This document shows positions 34,076 to 44,059 of a stretch of 64,000 nucleotides of DNA, piece by piece. Position 1 is the first letter of the stretch; each line of letters begins with the position of its first letter. The translations under genes and the position numbers were made by a program. The notes below the pieces were generated by a model that was not told the origin of the DNA, made no database searches, and saw only the letters and a list, made by a program, of their open reading frames with translations. Source of the DNA: Euphorbia lathyris (Eukaryota > Streptophyta > Magnoliopsida > Malpighiales > Euphorbiaceae); the NCBI RefSeq assembly GCF_963576675.1, contig NC_088915.1:45909501-45973500 (forward strand). Reading direction: 5' to 3'.

Positions 34076-36911
34076 ATGGGGTCGGATAGATACGATGGCA
34101 TGAAGGGTATGGAGGCGGGTTTCAAGGACTTGACTAGAGTGGCTCCCTTTCAGAATCCTGATTCTCACCTGAGCCGGACCAACGTCCATCCAGTAAGTAC
34201 CCCCTTGTTTTTTTTATCATTTGTCAAGACTCCTAGGTTTTAGCAACTCCATCTTAAACGTCATTTGCATGCTAACCTTTAATTTGCTTAGAAGCCTTTT
34301 AGTTAGAAAACACGAATTTTTATGCACGTGAGCAATGCTTTATGTTTTTTTTATTTGTTGAAAGAATGTGAACTTTGCATATGCGAATAGTAAGAATGCG
34401 AACAATGCAGGCGATTAGGAAACGTGAATAGTGTACGTAAAAAACGTGAATAGTGCACATGAATAGTGCACGTGAATAGTAAAATGTAAAAATGTACGCG
34501 AATAGTGCACGTGAATAGTAAAAATACTAAATGCTTTTAACCCAAGCTTGAATTGGATTAAGCTCCTCGCAAGCACGCGGGAGAGTGGAACACCAAAGAA
34601 TAATGAATTAAATAAAATCCTATACAAATGATCCTACGAATGAAATCTCAAGGAGTAACGATCCTAATCGAAAAGAATTTCTAAGTTAGATTTAAACACA
34701 ACCGAAAGAATAACTAGCTTAACGAAATTCTTATTAGATGTACGTATAGAAGTGAGGCTCTCGAGGGATAATGACTTTAGTTTAGCCTTTGGTCTTACCC
34801 GTACTGTTCCTTCCAGGTCATTGGCATTACTGGGACCACCATGGATATCCATACCTGGTATGCTATGCTTAGCCCAGCGGCTAAAGCCCGCGTTCGAGAG
34901 TTGGGCTTCGAGCCCTTTATTCTGGCGCTGCCTCATGCCAATGGTGTGTGTGACCGACACGGCTTGCGTCCTTTATGTGAGAGGTGGGTAGACTCGACTC
35001 ACACCTTTCACCTTTCGTTTGGGGAGATGATGATCTCGCCCCGCGACTTCTCACTATTGACTGGATTGCGGGGTAGCGGCATTCCGGTCCCCCTTTGCTT
35101 CGACATGGTGCGTCCTCGGGTCGACCCTGCCGAGATATCTGATTTGATTGGACCCGGAGTCTACACGGGTGTCGGGGCCACTCCGGCGACCTTCGGGCTA
35201 CTGAGCCATATGGACTTCTACGACCGAGATGACACGGATCGGGCCACCCGCAGCTTCCTCCTGTACGTTTTAGGCGAGACGATCTTCCACACCAAAAGCG
35301 GAACCATACACGCAGGTCTCATCCAGGCTTTCCGTGATTTGGATGCAGTGTCGTCCTATGATTGGGCTGGAGCTGGCTTGGCCTTTCTATACAAGTTTTT
35401 GGACTTAACTTGCCGGAAGCGCAAGGATTTCGGCGGCTACACCTTTTCTATCATCAGCTTGTCTCTTTATTCTTTTCACGATTTCTGCTTCTGACGTCGG
35501 TTTTTACGAGCAGGTTTGGGCTTATGAGAGGAGGATTCTCCCGAGCGCCCGCAGGAGTAGACCGCGCGTGACTACGCTTCCACTTATGGCGAGGTGGAGT
35601 GACTTTGACTTGCGCGTCGAGAGGAGGCGGACGGTGGCACGATTCCTATCATGGATTGACACACGGAGCCTGGGACAGGTGAACGTCTCCTGACTATGCT
35701 GGATTTTCGTTCGTTCTTGTCTGACTTTTCTTATTTTTCAGATCTCTTTCAGATGGGACGACCTCGACTTCGGTCCCGATTACGCCTATGTCACCCGCAT
35801 CCAGGGGCAGCAGTGTGTTCTCACCGGCTCGTGCGTACGAGCGTGGTATTTGGGCGACAGGAGTTTTACCGGGGTTGACGCCACACATTGGACTCCAAGC
35901 GAGATCCCTGTGTCTATGTTCGCGGTGAGGATCATGCCCCTGCAGGAGATACGTCGTGATTTGACTCGCCGATTTGCACCTCGGGACGTGTGGGACCACG
36001 CGGGGGGTCGCGCCCACTATTTATCGACATTGTTGACTCTAATGGACCCTCTTGAGGTTGTGATGGACGTGGATCCTGCGGATGACGTGTTCTTGGCGGC
36101 GGCCGTTGCTGAGGTCTTCGGCCTAGAGGAGGTTCTGGTAAGTGCTTGACTTATTTATTCTTTATTTATGAGATAGTTAGGTGTATTCATTTTGTCTTTG
36201 CTTGCAGGAGGGTTCCTTGAGGAGCGCTCGGACGTCGGACTTTTTTGATGGTACCCGAGCCCGGACATCTGTGAGGGAGCCTTCATATCATGCGAGCGAG
36301 TCCTCCGGCGCTGCCCGACCAGAGCAGCTCTACCTTGGCGCACCCTTCCCGACCTCGGGGAGAGAGTATTCGGTGGTTCGTTATGGCGAGGCGGGCGTGG
36401 CCTACTCCGGCGTTGAGACAGCCCCTCCGGTTTTCACCTCGATGGTGTCGTTCGATCCCCCTGATGCCCTCCATACCTCGAGGGAGACGTGCACCGACTT
36501 CGTGGGATTATCCGATTATTTTCGAGAGCGGCTCAACCTGCGTTGCGCCAGCCACCTGGTAAGTATTCTTATTTTATCATAGTGTAGTGAAATGTATGCA
36601 TGTGATGCGCTTATGTATGTGTAACTTCCATTGTTATCTTATTTTGGTGTTTTTTTTTCTTTTCTTTTTTTTATTTGCAGTGCGATCTTCATGCTAATGA
36701 TCAGCGGTTCAGCGAGTCGCAGTGGGATGCCGATGCTAGGGTCGGACGCGTCTACCTAGAGAGAGATGCTTATTGGGCGGAGATGATGCGAGTGGAGATC
36801 GAGGGGTGCCTTGCCGCGGAGGAGGGTCGTCGGGTTGCCGAGGAGGCCTTAGCCGGGGAGCGGGCTTCACATTTGAGGGACTTCGAGGACTTCTGGGATT
36901 TTCCTCCTTGA
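34076..36911 (+). CDS. Gypsy2 antisense plant-mobile-domain gene, six predicted exons
   Basis: Predicted exons are 34076-34192, 34817 to about 35460, 35514-35678, 35742-36137, 36208-36558 and 36681-36911. Exons 1, 4 and 5 end at GTAAGT, and every intron ends in AG after a pyrimidine tract. Five of the six exons fit phase 0 exactly. The exon 2 donor is unclear: only AGCTT/GTCTCT is near and it is one base out of frame, so a one-base loss or a different site is possible. Exon 2 holds a plant mobile domain (aminotransferase-like, PF10536-like): FHLSFGEMMISPRDFSLLTG, DWAGAGLAFLYKFLDLTC, DFGGYTF; exon 3 starts VWAYERRILPSARR. Exon 6 is Glu/Ala-rich and probably helical. About 634 residues in all. 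The domain occurs in plant transposons and in host MAIL1/MAIN-type proteins. No internal stop is seen within the exons, unlike the flanking pol. Intron 1 contains short GTGAATAGTGCACGTG-type repeats. Confidence 0.72.
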
Positions 36912-37362
36912 TAGGCCCATTATTTGTAGTTTTCTCATTAGTATTACCCCGATGTATAGCTTGTATATAGGGAGAGGGGTGGATAGGTTGTAGGCTTTTT
37001 ATATGAAGGAGGTAGGAAATGTATAACTCATGATTCATAATACAATGCATTCAGTAGATTATAATGATTCCAATCATTCTCTTCAAATATATTCATGCCT
37101 TTATTTATTTACAAACAACAGAAATACTTAGCCGCTTATACATTATTTCGTAATTGCTCAAGATATAACTACTGTTACCAGGATCCGCCTTTTTTCAGTT
37201 TTCAGATCCCAGCTATTTTTCAACTCTCCTTTTATTATCCCGGAATTTTCAAATGAGTGCCCTTTCGGGTTTTCACCCATTGGGATGTCCCTCATTGTTG
37301 CATAGGTCGCCCTTTGCGGGTTTTCAACCTATCGGGAATTTTTATTTCTTTCTTTTTTTTAT
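36912..37362. other. Gypsy2 spacer between the antisense gene and pol
   Basis: The convergent 3' flank of both genes. It holds two imperfect repeats of the phrase CCCTTTCGGGTTTTCACCCA / CCCTTTGCGGGTTTTCAACC (about 37259 and 37310). No ORF is credible. Confidence 0.5.
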
Positions 37363-38740
37363 TTACGAAAAGTATTTCTTAAGCCTATCCAGATTGGTAG
37401 GTTCGGAGAACTCCATGCCGTCCATAGTAGTTAGATTCACCGCCCCTTTGCTTAGGATCTTCTTTACGAAGAACGGTCTTTCCCAGTTTGGCCTAAATTT
37501 GCCCCTAGGGTCGGTGTGCGTCATTCGGATCTGTTTCAGCACCATATCCCCTTCTTTGATGGGGCTGGCCTTGACCTTTTTGTTGAAGGCTCGGGCTATC
37601 CTTCTCTGATATAACTGCACATGGTAAAGAGCCTCCATCCTTTTCTCGTCCACCAATGCCAACTGTTCATATCGCTTCTTCACCCATTCCGTCTCGGGAA
37701 TCTCTGCTTCTACTGCGATTCTCAACGATCGCTTTTCAATCTCAATTGGGAGAACGACTTCTGCCCCATATACCAAGGAGAACGGCGTTGCCCCAGTTGA
37801 CGTTCTAACCATCGTGCGATAATCCCATAAAGCGAGCGGAAGCTTCTCGTGCCAATTCCGATGCGATTCCACCGTCTTTACGAGAATCCTCTTAAGGTTC
37901 TTATTTGCGGCCTCCATTGCACCGTTAGCTTGCGGGCGATATGGAGAAGACCTATGATGCTCGATACCGTATTCCTGGAGGAGACTTCTCACCTCCCTCT
38001 GAAACTGGACCCCATTATTCGTGATCATGTGATGAGGCACTCCGAACCTGGTGATTAGGTGCTTTTCAATGAACTTCCTCATCTGCTTAGATCCCAACTT
38101 GCTAAACGATTCTGCCTCTACCCACTTGGTGAAGTAATCAATGGCAACGGCAATGAATTTGTGCCCATTTGATGCATTAGGCCTCACTTCTCCGATGATA
38201 TAAATGCCCCAAGCTGCGAACGGCCAAACGGGTACCAACATGTGCAGTTCCATAGCTGGCAAGTGATTATAATCTCCGTGGATTTGACAATCATGGCATT
38301 TCTTCGCATATTCATTGCAATCTCTTTCCATGGTGAGCCAATAGAAGCCTTGCCTTATGATTTTCTTTGCCAACACTGTTCCTCCTATATGGGCTCCACA
38401 AATTCCCGAGTGCACTGACTCCATCGCCTCACGGGCTTCTCCCTCGTCTAAACATCTCAATTGTAACCCATCGGTGTGCCTTTTGTAAAGCAGGTCGTTG
38501 TGGATGACAAATTGCTGAGCTAACCTTCTGATCACAACCTGATCCCTAAGTTCTGATTCTGCCGGGTACGTTCCACTTTTCATGAAGTTCATGATATCGA
38601 AATACCAAGGCTCTTCATCCGCTCCCAACAACATTACGTCTTCATAGCACGGTTTGTGGGACTTCCTCAACACCAAAGGCTTCGAGGCAAGGTTCCGAGG
38701 ATTATCCCATACTGACACTAATGTGGCCAAAGCATCCGCC
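37363..38740 (-). pseudogene. Gypsy2 end of RNase H and integrase
   Basis: The frame begins with an RNase H tail (ADALATLVSVWDNPRN) and continues through the integrase zinc finger (VHSGICGAHIGG ... CHDCQIHGD), core and carboxy end to the stop at 37363-37365. The core carries catalytic changes: WGIYIIGEV where WGID is expected, and MITNNGVQF where TDNG is expected. The Glu is kept (GAMEAANKNLKRIL). The carboxy region (EGDMVLKQIR, GKFRPNWERPFFVKK) is intact. The protein is open for about 455 codons yet should lack strand-transfer activity. Confidence 0.9.
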
Positions 38741-39311
38741 GCTTGTGTATCATATCATGGAACAGTGCCGTAGCCATTCGCTGGTAGGTTGCCCCAGCAT
38801 TTTTCAAACCAAACGGCATTACTCTATAGCAGTACGTTCCCCACTCAGTTGTGAACGAGGTATTTGCTTTGTGCTTTTCGGCCATCTGAACTTGCATGTA
38901 GCCCATGAAGCCGTCCACATTCGTGTGCAAGACGCTCGATGCTGCACTGTCGATCAATACGTCGATGTGAGCTAATGCGAATTCATCTTTGGGGCAAGCC
39001 TTGTTGAGATCTCTATAGTCGACGCACATTCTCACTTTACCGTCCTTCTTCGCGATTGGCACTACATTTGCCACCCAAGGGGGATAATCGATTACTTCGA
39101 TGAAACATGCTTCTAACTGTTTCTTCACTTCCTCTCTGATCTTATCTGCCCATTCCGGCCTCATGCATCGGAGTTTCTGTTTCACAGGCTTAGCATCGGG
39201 GTATGTCGGAATACGGTGAGTTACGATTGATTGATCGATCCCCGGCATGTCTTCGTACGTCCAACCAAACACTATTTCGTATTTTTTAATTATTCTCTCA
39301 AATTCTTTTCT
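38741..39311 (-). pseudogene. Gypsy2 reverse transcriptase, fingers and palm start only
   Basis: It encodes the RT amino part: MPGIDQSIVTHRI, NVVPIAKKDGKVRMCVDYRD, LNKACPKDEFALAHID and VMPFGLKNAGATYQRM. It ends at FHDMIHK, just before the catalytic YxDD, where a deletion fuses it out of frame to the RNase H tail at about 38740. The rest of RT and most of both RNases H (my estimate is over 1 kb) are gone. DGFMGYMQVQMA replaces the usual DxxSGYxQI. It is in frame with the upstream protease, separated only by a TAG at 39312-39314. Confidence 0.9.
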
Positions 39312-40463
39312 CTATTCAATAGTTAATTCTTGAGCAATTTGTATAAGTTTAGGATTTTCATCCGTGCCAAGATTGAAAATTGACATTTCTATTACATTGA
39401 TTTCAAATGTAGGCATGTTATATGAATGAGAATGCATGGAATGATCAGAATCAACATCAAGCAAGTAAGCAAAATCAGAATTCATTTCATTGATAGCATT
39501 GGCGAGTACATCATCAGATTCAAACAAAGCGGTAATACAATTGTCATCAACAGGGTTCTCGGGTTTCTCATAGGCCTTGGAGGTGTCGGGCTCATCCACC
39601 GCTCCCACAGTGGCTTCCATTGTGATGACCTGCTCCTCGGCATTAAGATCTAACATCATGATCTCCTCGACGAAGCAGCTTGCTTTTCCTTTGCCCCAGC
39701 TGGTGACATCGTTGAAGATCTCAAAGCCTGGCAGAATCTTTCCTTCGGTGCTAGTCCATGACTCGGGAGCCCTAGAATAAACCTTCCCGTGGACCTCATT
39801 CACAAAATACTTCTTTAGGCCCACCTTTCCGTCACTGCCTGTGTTGGACGGACCTCCCAGCTCATATCCCAAACCCCTCCGGGTTTTCTGACTCTTGAAG
39901 TCCGGAGATTCTGGCAACCCTTGATGGTGTGCTCCCAAGCCCATACCGGGGATGAAACCCCCTTTCATCATCTTTATCACATCGGTGGTCATGCTGGACT
40001 CGTAGATTCCAGAAACCTGGAATCCAGAGAAAAGCTGAGGCTCAATTCCCAATGCAGCCACTGAACTCAATTTCTCGGCTCGGATAGTCACTATCTCCTC
40101 CCCATAGGGGAATTTGATCATCTGATGGAGTGTGGAGGGCACGCCTCCCAACTTGTGGAACCATGGATGTCCCAACAACACAGCACAAGTCACCGATATA
40201 TCCAACACAGTGAATTCAGTCTCTTCCTCACGCGGCCCCACTTTCAGCTTAGCCTTGAAAACTCCCTCGATGTGGCGACGGCTATCGTCGTAAGCTCGAA
40301 TTATCATCTCCGAGGCCATCAAATCTCCTCTTTCTACTCCCAACTTTGACAAGAGTTTCAGCGGGCAAACATTAATGGCCGATCCATCATCAACCATTAC
40401 ACAGCTCATCCTCTTCCCATTTATCTCAGCTCGGATGTACAAAGGCTTGTTGTGAGCCTTTCC
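39312..40463 (-). pseudogene. Gypsy2 aspartic protease followed by a G-patch-like segment
   Basis: The frame reads PLYIRAEINGKRMSCVMVDD and GSAINVCPL, an aspartic protease active site in the DxGS form, then a strand ending AVLLGHPWFHKLG. About 150 residues later comes a glycine-rich segment (MMKGGFIPGMGLGAHHQG ... RRGLGYE) like a G-patch, an RNA-binding motif known in some retroelement proteases. An acidic tail follows before the TAG at 39312-39314. A TAA at 40464-40466 separates it from the upstream gag linker in the same frame. The residues look sound, so the nonsense codons are the main damage. Confidence 0.82.
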
Positions 40464-41015
40464 TTATTCCAAGAGATCTTCATCGGTGAAGGTGATTTCA
40501 GTTCTCTTCCGAGCCATGATTGCCCCTACTAATGCCGTTGGCTCAGTATCGGTAGAGATGACCAAATTCTGCAACTCTTTCATCAAATTCTCATGGTGGT
40601 ACTTAGAATGGCACAAGACTTCCCACACCGTAGAGTTAGCTTGTGTTTTCTTCAACTGCTCGAGGACTTGATCATCCGGCTTAGGAGACGATCCTTCTCC
40701 CACCTCAGTTTCAACCATCGGTGCCTTTCCCTCGGCCACTCGACCTGATCTTGCCATAACGGCAATCTCCGGCTCATCATCGGATTCATCCCAAATATTG
40801 ATAGGAATACTCTGATCGGTATTCTCCTCCTCCGAGGAACTTTCCCAAATGTCCACGACCATCAGATCCATTATGTGAGGGACGTTCGGATTCAAATAGA
40901 AGGGATCTGCCGATCCATACACGGCCCAGCCTATCAACTTATCATAGTCCTTGAGGGACACTCTGTTCATCCTTCTTGCCGCCATCGGAATAGCGCCTCT
41001 TTGTATGCACATGAG
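40464..41015 (-). pseudogene. Gypsy2 gag-protease linker
   Basis: A 182-codon stretch in frame with gag and protease. It has an acidic low-complexity centre (DIWESSSEEENTDQSIP, WDESDDEPEI), then a helix-prone region (DDQVLEQLKKTQANSTVWEV). This type of segment is usual between gag and protease in Tat elements. The ATG at 41012 is probably internal. Confidence 0.75.
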
Positions 41016-41891
41016 CTACACCTTATCACTCATCGTTTCTTGACACTGCTCGTAGTGGTACCTCCACCTCCTAGCATAATCCGCAAATGGTTCCTCGGGG
41101 AATTGCCTGATCCTATCCAGATCTTCTAGGGATCCCGTCCACGGAATGTACATTTCATATCTCGACACAAACGCATCCCAAAGAGGTATCCAATGACCCC
41201 TTTCTTCTTCCGATAGCCCTTGGTGCCACAATAAGGCTTCCCCTATGAGAGTTTCCGGGAAGTGTTCGTGTAATAACTTCGCGTGCTCAGCGGGATCCCA
41301 ATATCCACCATACTTGGGCATTGCTAACACTGCTTCAGGCGTCTCATAAGAGGGCGAGTCCGGTGTTTGGTTCCCAAGCATCCATACCATATATTCCTTA
41401 ATGAACCTTTTGGTCATCACGGCCCAATCGCACTTGATACGCATCGGAAGAGACATATACCACATCAGCGGCTCCCCCATTAGTGAATTGCAAAACAGAC
41501 TGGTGATCTCTTCTTCATTAAAACCCAAAGGCCCCATGGTCGACAAGTAGAAGTGAAGGTGTTCCATTGGATCCTTGTTGCTGTTATACTTACTGACTGC
41601 TGGCAACGGACGTTTAATAGGCCCAATTTGCAGCACAAAGCGCTCCGCGGTCCTATCCTTAGCTTTCTTGTACTTCTCTAGGAATAGAACGGACAACTGT
41701 TCCCAATCATGCTTGCAGGAGTCGGGCAATGAGTGGAACCACCTCAAAGGCTCGCCTATTAACGAATGGTGGAACCACTGAGCAACCTCATCCACCCCAA
41801 AGGATTCAACAAACATGTCATGCATATACTCGCGCAAGTGCACATCGGGATTCTCCACCCCACTGAATAAACTCAACTCTGGCACAATAGT
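41016..41891 (-). pseudogene. Gypsy2 gag, three tandem capsid-like modules
   Basis: Counting from 41885, three modules of 50-67 residues share one pattern: residues about 7-72 (NPDVHLREYMHDM ... SLIGEPLRWFHSLPD), 100-165 (DPMEHLHFYLSTM ... SLMGEPLMWYMSLPM) and 192-243 (DPAEHAKLLHEHF ... LIGEALLWHQGLSE). Each ends with W and a (F/Y)xxxY stretch, as in retrotrans_gag. The tail reads FADYARRWRYHYEQCQE, a standard end of a capsid domain. The frame is continuous with both neighbours apart from the stops at 41016-41018 (TAG) and 41892-41894 (TGA). Having several modules after the zinc knuckle is unusual. Confidence 0.82.
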
Positions 41892-42751
41892 TCAAGACGA
41901 CCCTTCCCCGGTCTCTTCGGCACTATCTTCATCATACGGTGCTCCGCCGTCTAGTCCTTCATCCATCGGTTCATCCTCTTGCTCCTTACCAAGAAAGGAC
42001 ACATATAAACCATTTCCCACATTACTCTTCTCATCGGAGTCCAACAACTCCTCTTCGTCTTCCCTGAAGGATTCCATAACCAAACTCTCTTCGAGTCCAG
42101 ATCCGATCATGCTCACCCTATGGTTAGGCAATGGATTACTCCTAGTGGAAGGGTTTGCTGACGAAGGATTAGCTATCTTCTTCTCCTCAATCAAATCTTG
42201 GATCTCATGCTTCAACCTCTCACAGTTCTCAATATTGTGCCCATACTTACTGTGGAACTCGTAGTATCCCCTAGCTTGTATCTGCGGCGTAGGCTGTGCC
42301 TTGTTATAAGGAGTAAGAGCTTTCAACAATCCCTTTTTCTGCAATCGTTCGAAAACTTTTGCGTATGTCTGATCAAACTTGGCAAACTGCCTCTTCTCGA
42401 TAGCATTAAGTTCAAGCACTTTCACTGCGGCAGATTCTGTACTCGTGCTTGGCCCTCCGGCACTATATCCAAACTTCGTCCACTTAGTATGAGCTTTCTT
42501 CAGCTCACCATCCCCCTCAACTGTCAAGGCGCAACTATACATCTGATTGAAATCAGAAAAAGGCATATACCGCAGCTCATTCTTAATATACGGCAAAGTG
42601 TTGCCAATTACCATTCGGATTTGGTCCTGCTCAAGCGGCTTCTGCTTCATAACTGCCGCCTTGGCCCTCCATCTCCTCATGAAATCGGACCAGTCTGCTG
42701 CTTAGTACTCTCCAGCTCCTTCAAAGTAACTTCAAGCATAGTGTTGAAGCT
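41892..42751 (-). pseudogene. Gypsy2 gag, end of first capsid domain and zinc knuckle
   Basis: The segment begins, truncated, with a frameshifted LKELESTKQQ and then SDFMRRWRAKAAVMKQKPL, the end of a capsid domain. A zinc-knuckle-like motif follows about 140 residues later (YYEFHSKYGHNIENCERLK), with Tyr where the first Cys is expected. The carboxy end is acidic. It is cut at 42752 by an LTR fragment, so the amino part of gag is missing. The RRWR tail occurs again at the end of the next segment, so the gag holds at least four capsid-type units or ends. Confidence 0.8.
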
Positions 42752-43015
42752 TGATAACATTGTGATATTATCCCAATGATCAAAAAGGATATTCGCCTAG
42801 AGCGCCACATGTTGATCACCTGATACCGGAGTATCACGGCGTATTAAGCAAAGGGATCCGACAGGCGGATCACCAACATCTCACCACAAGAGATCCGTGG
42901 GCGAACCTACAAGGCGAATCGCCATAACCGCCCAATCCGCTATTGAAACAGCTGAACCGATCCCGCAATAAAGACCATTAATAAGCAATCAATTTCCTAA
43001 CGGACATGCTTAAAG
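42752..43015 (+). repeat. LTR fragment of the Gypsy1 family (first 264 bp)
   Basis: It starts exactly at the LTR terminus TGATAACATTG and matches 26937 to about 27200 of the Gypsy1 3' LTR, with scattered differences. It breaks off after GCTTAAAG. The true terminus on the left shows a real insertion into Gypsy2 gag; the rest of that element and the start of Gypsy2 were deleted. Confidence 0.92.
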
Positions 43016-44059
43016 ACTCACCTCTCCATGAACCTATCGTAAACTTGACTGACTTGGACTTCAACTTTTTCTCTAAGCCTATTTCCAAGCCCTCACCAGT
43101 CAAGGAAAAACAAGCCTCTGTTCCTCGTGGTCAGGAACTTGCCAAGTCTGCCGACACCGCTGCTACCAGCTCCTCAAAGCAAGTGATCGATGAACCCGCT
43201 GTTCAAGAGAAGGAACATACACTAGAGAAATCTCCTGCTCAGGACAATCTCGAGCTGACTCCTCCTCAAGTCAATGTTCAGCTCCCGACTGACACTGAGC
43301 AGGTAGACAATGCTACGACACCACTCAACTCTCTTCCAGAACAGTCAAACAATGTCTCAATTCCTGCAGCGGATCCCACCACTCAGTCTGCAACTCAAGT
43401 TGATCACACCTCACCTGATCCCAAGGACAACTCTAATTCTGGTGTGCATTCAGATGAACAACCACCTGCCGCCAACCAAAACTCGGTTCCTGAACCTTCT
43501 CAAACTGATCCTTTGCAGTTATTGACTTCTTCCCAGTCTGGGGAAACGAATCTTACAAGCTGCCCAAGAACTCATCGCAGAAATCCAAAGCACTCATGGA
43601 ACTGATACTGAGCACAGTTCAGCGGAGCCTACACAACCGAGCACCATTAATCAACTCCTCACTGAACTAAAAGGCCTCAAGGAGCTCTTATGTGTGCTGA
43701 CCGAAATGGTAGCTCAGCAGCCAAAGCAAGAGTTCGCTACCAAAATGGCAAACCTTCACTTACACATGGTGCAACATATGGACACCATTGAAGGGAAACT
43801 CAACGCCTTAACTGCCGCCAACACTGATGTGGCTAAGTCAGCTCAACTTACTCAGGTCTCAACTGAGCTGACCACAACTCGAGAATTAGTTGCCTCTTCC
43901 TCTCAATGCACAATCGAGCAAATAGCTGAATCCATTCGCCTGCTAAATTTATCAAAAGAAGAGATGCAAACTGAACAGGCCGAGACATCTGAGATTTTTC
44001 AACTCTCAAAAGCCACTTATGACCATGTCACATATCAATCTAACCAGCGACACCATTAT
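43016..44059 (+). pseudogene. Unidentified coding fragment: Pro/Ser/Gln-rich region then coiled coil
   Basis: I do not recognise this gene. One frame, entering from the LTR fragment, encodes about 180 residues rich in Pro, Ser, Thr, Gln and Asp (KPISKPSPVKEKQASVPRG, DNLELTPPQVNVQLPTDTEQ). A single frameshift at about 43545-43555 then leads to a helical frame: QAAQELIAEIQSTHG, LLTELKGLKELLCVL, MDTIEGKLNALTAANTDVAK, with heptad-like spacing. It ends where the terminal TG of Copia LTR D forms a TGA after HHY. Neither a start nor a natural end is present. It resembles no Copia or Gypsy part in this window, and the composition resembles plant structural or accessory transposon proteins. Confidence 0.55.

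Larger units (their letters stand above)
30318..42751 (-). mobile_element. Gypsy2, Tat-like element with plant-mobile-domain antisense gene
   Basis: The element runs right to left: gag (42748-41016), linker, protease with G-patch-like segment, partial RT, RNase H end fused to integrase, a reverse-strand (here plus-strand) spliced gene, a tandem repeat array, the polypurine tract and a 2604-bp 3' LTR. The 5' LTR, primer site and start of gag are lost, cut at 42752 by an LTR fragment of the Gypsy1 family. The internal order and the antisense gene point to the Tat lineage. Confidence 0.88.
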
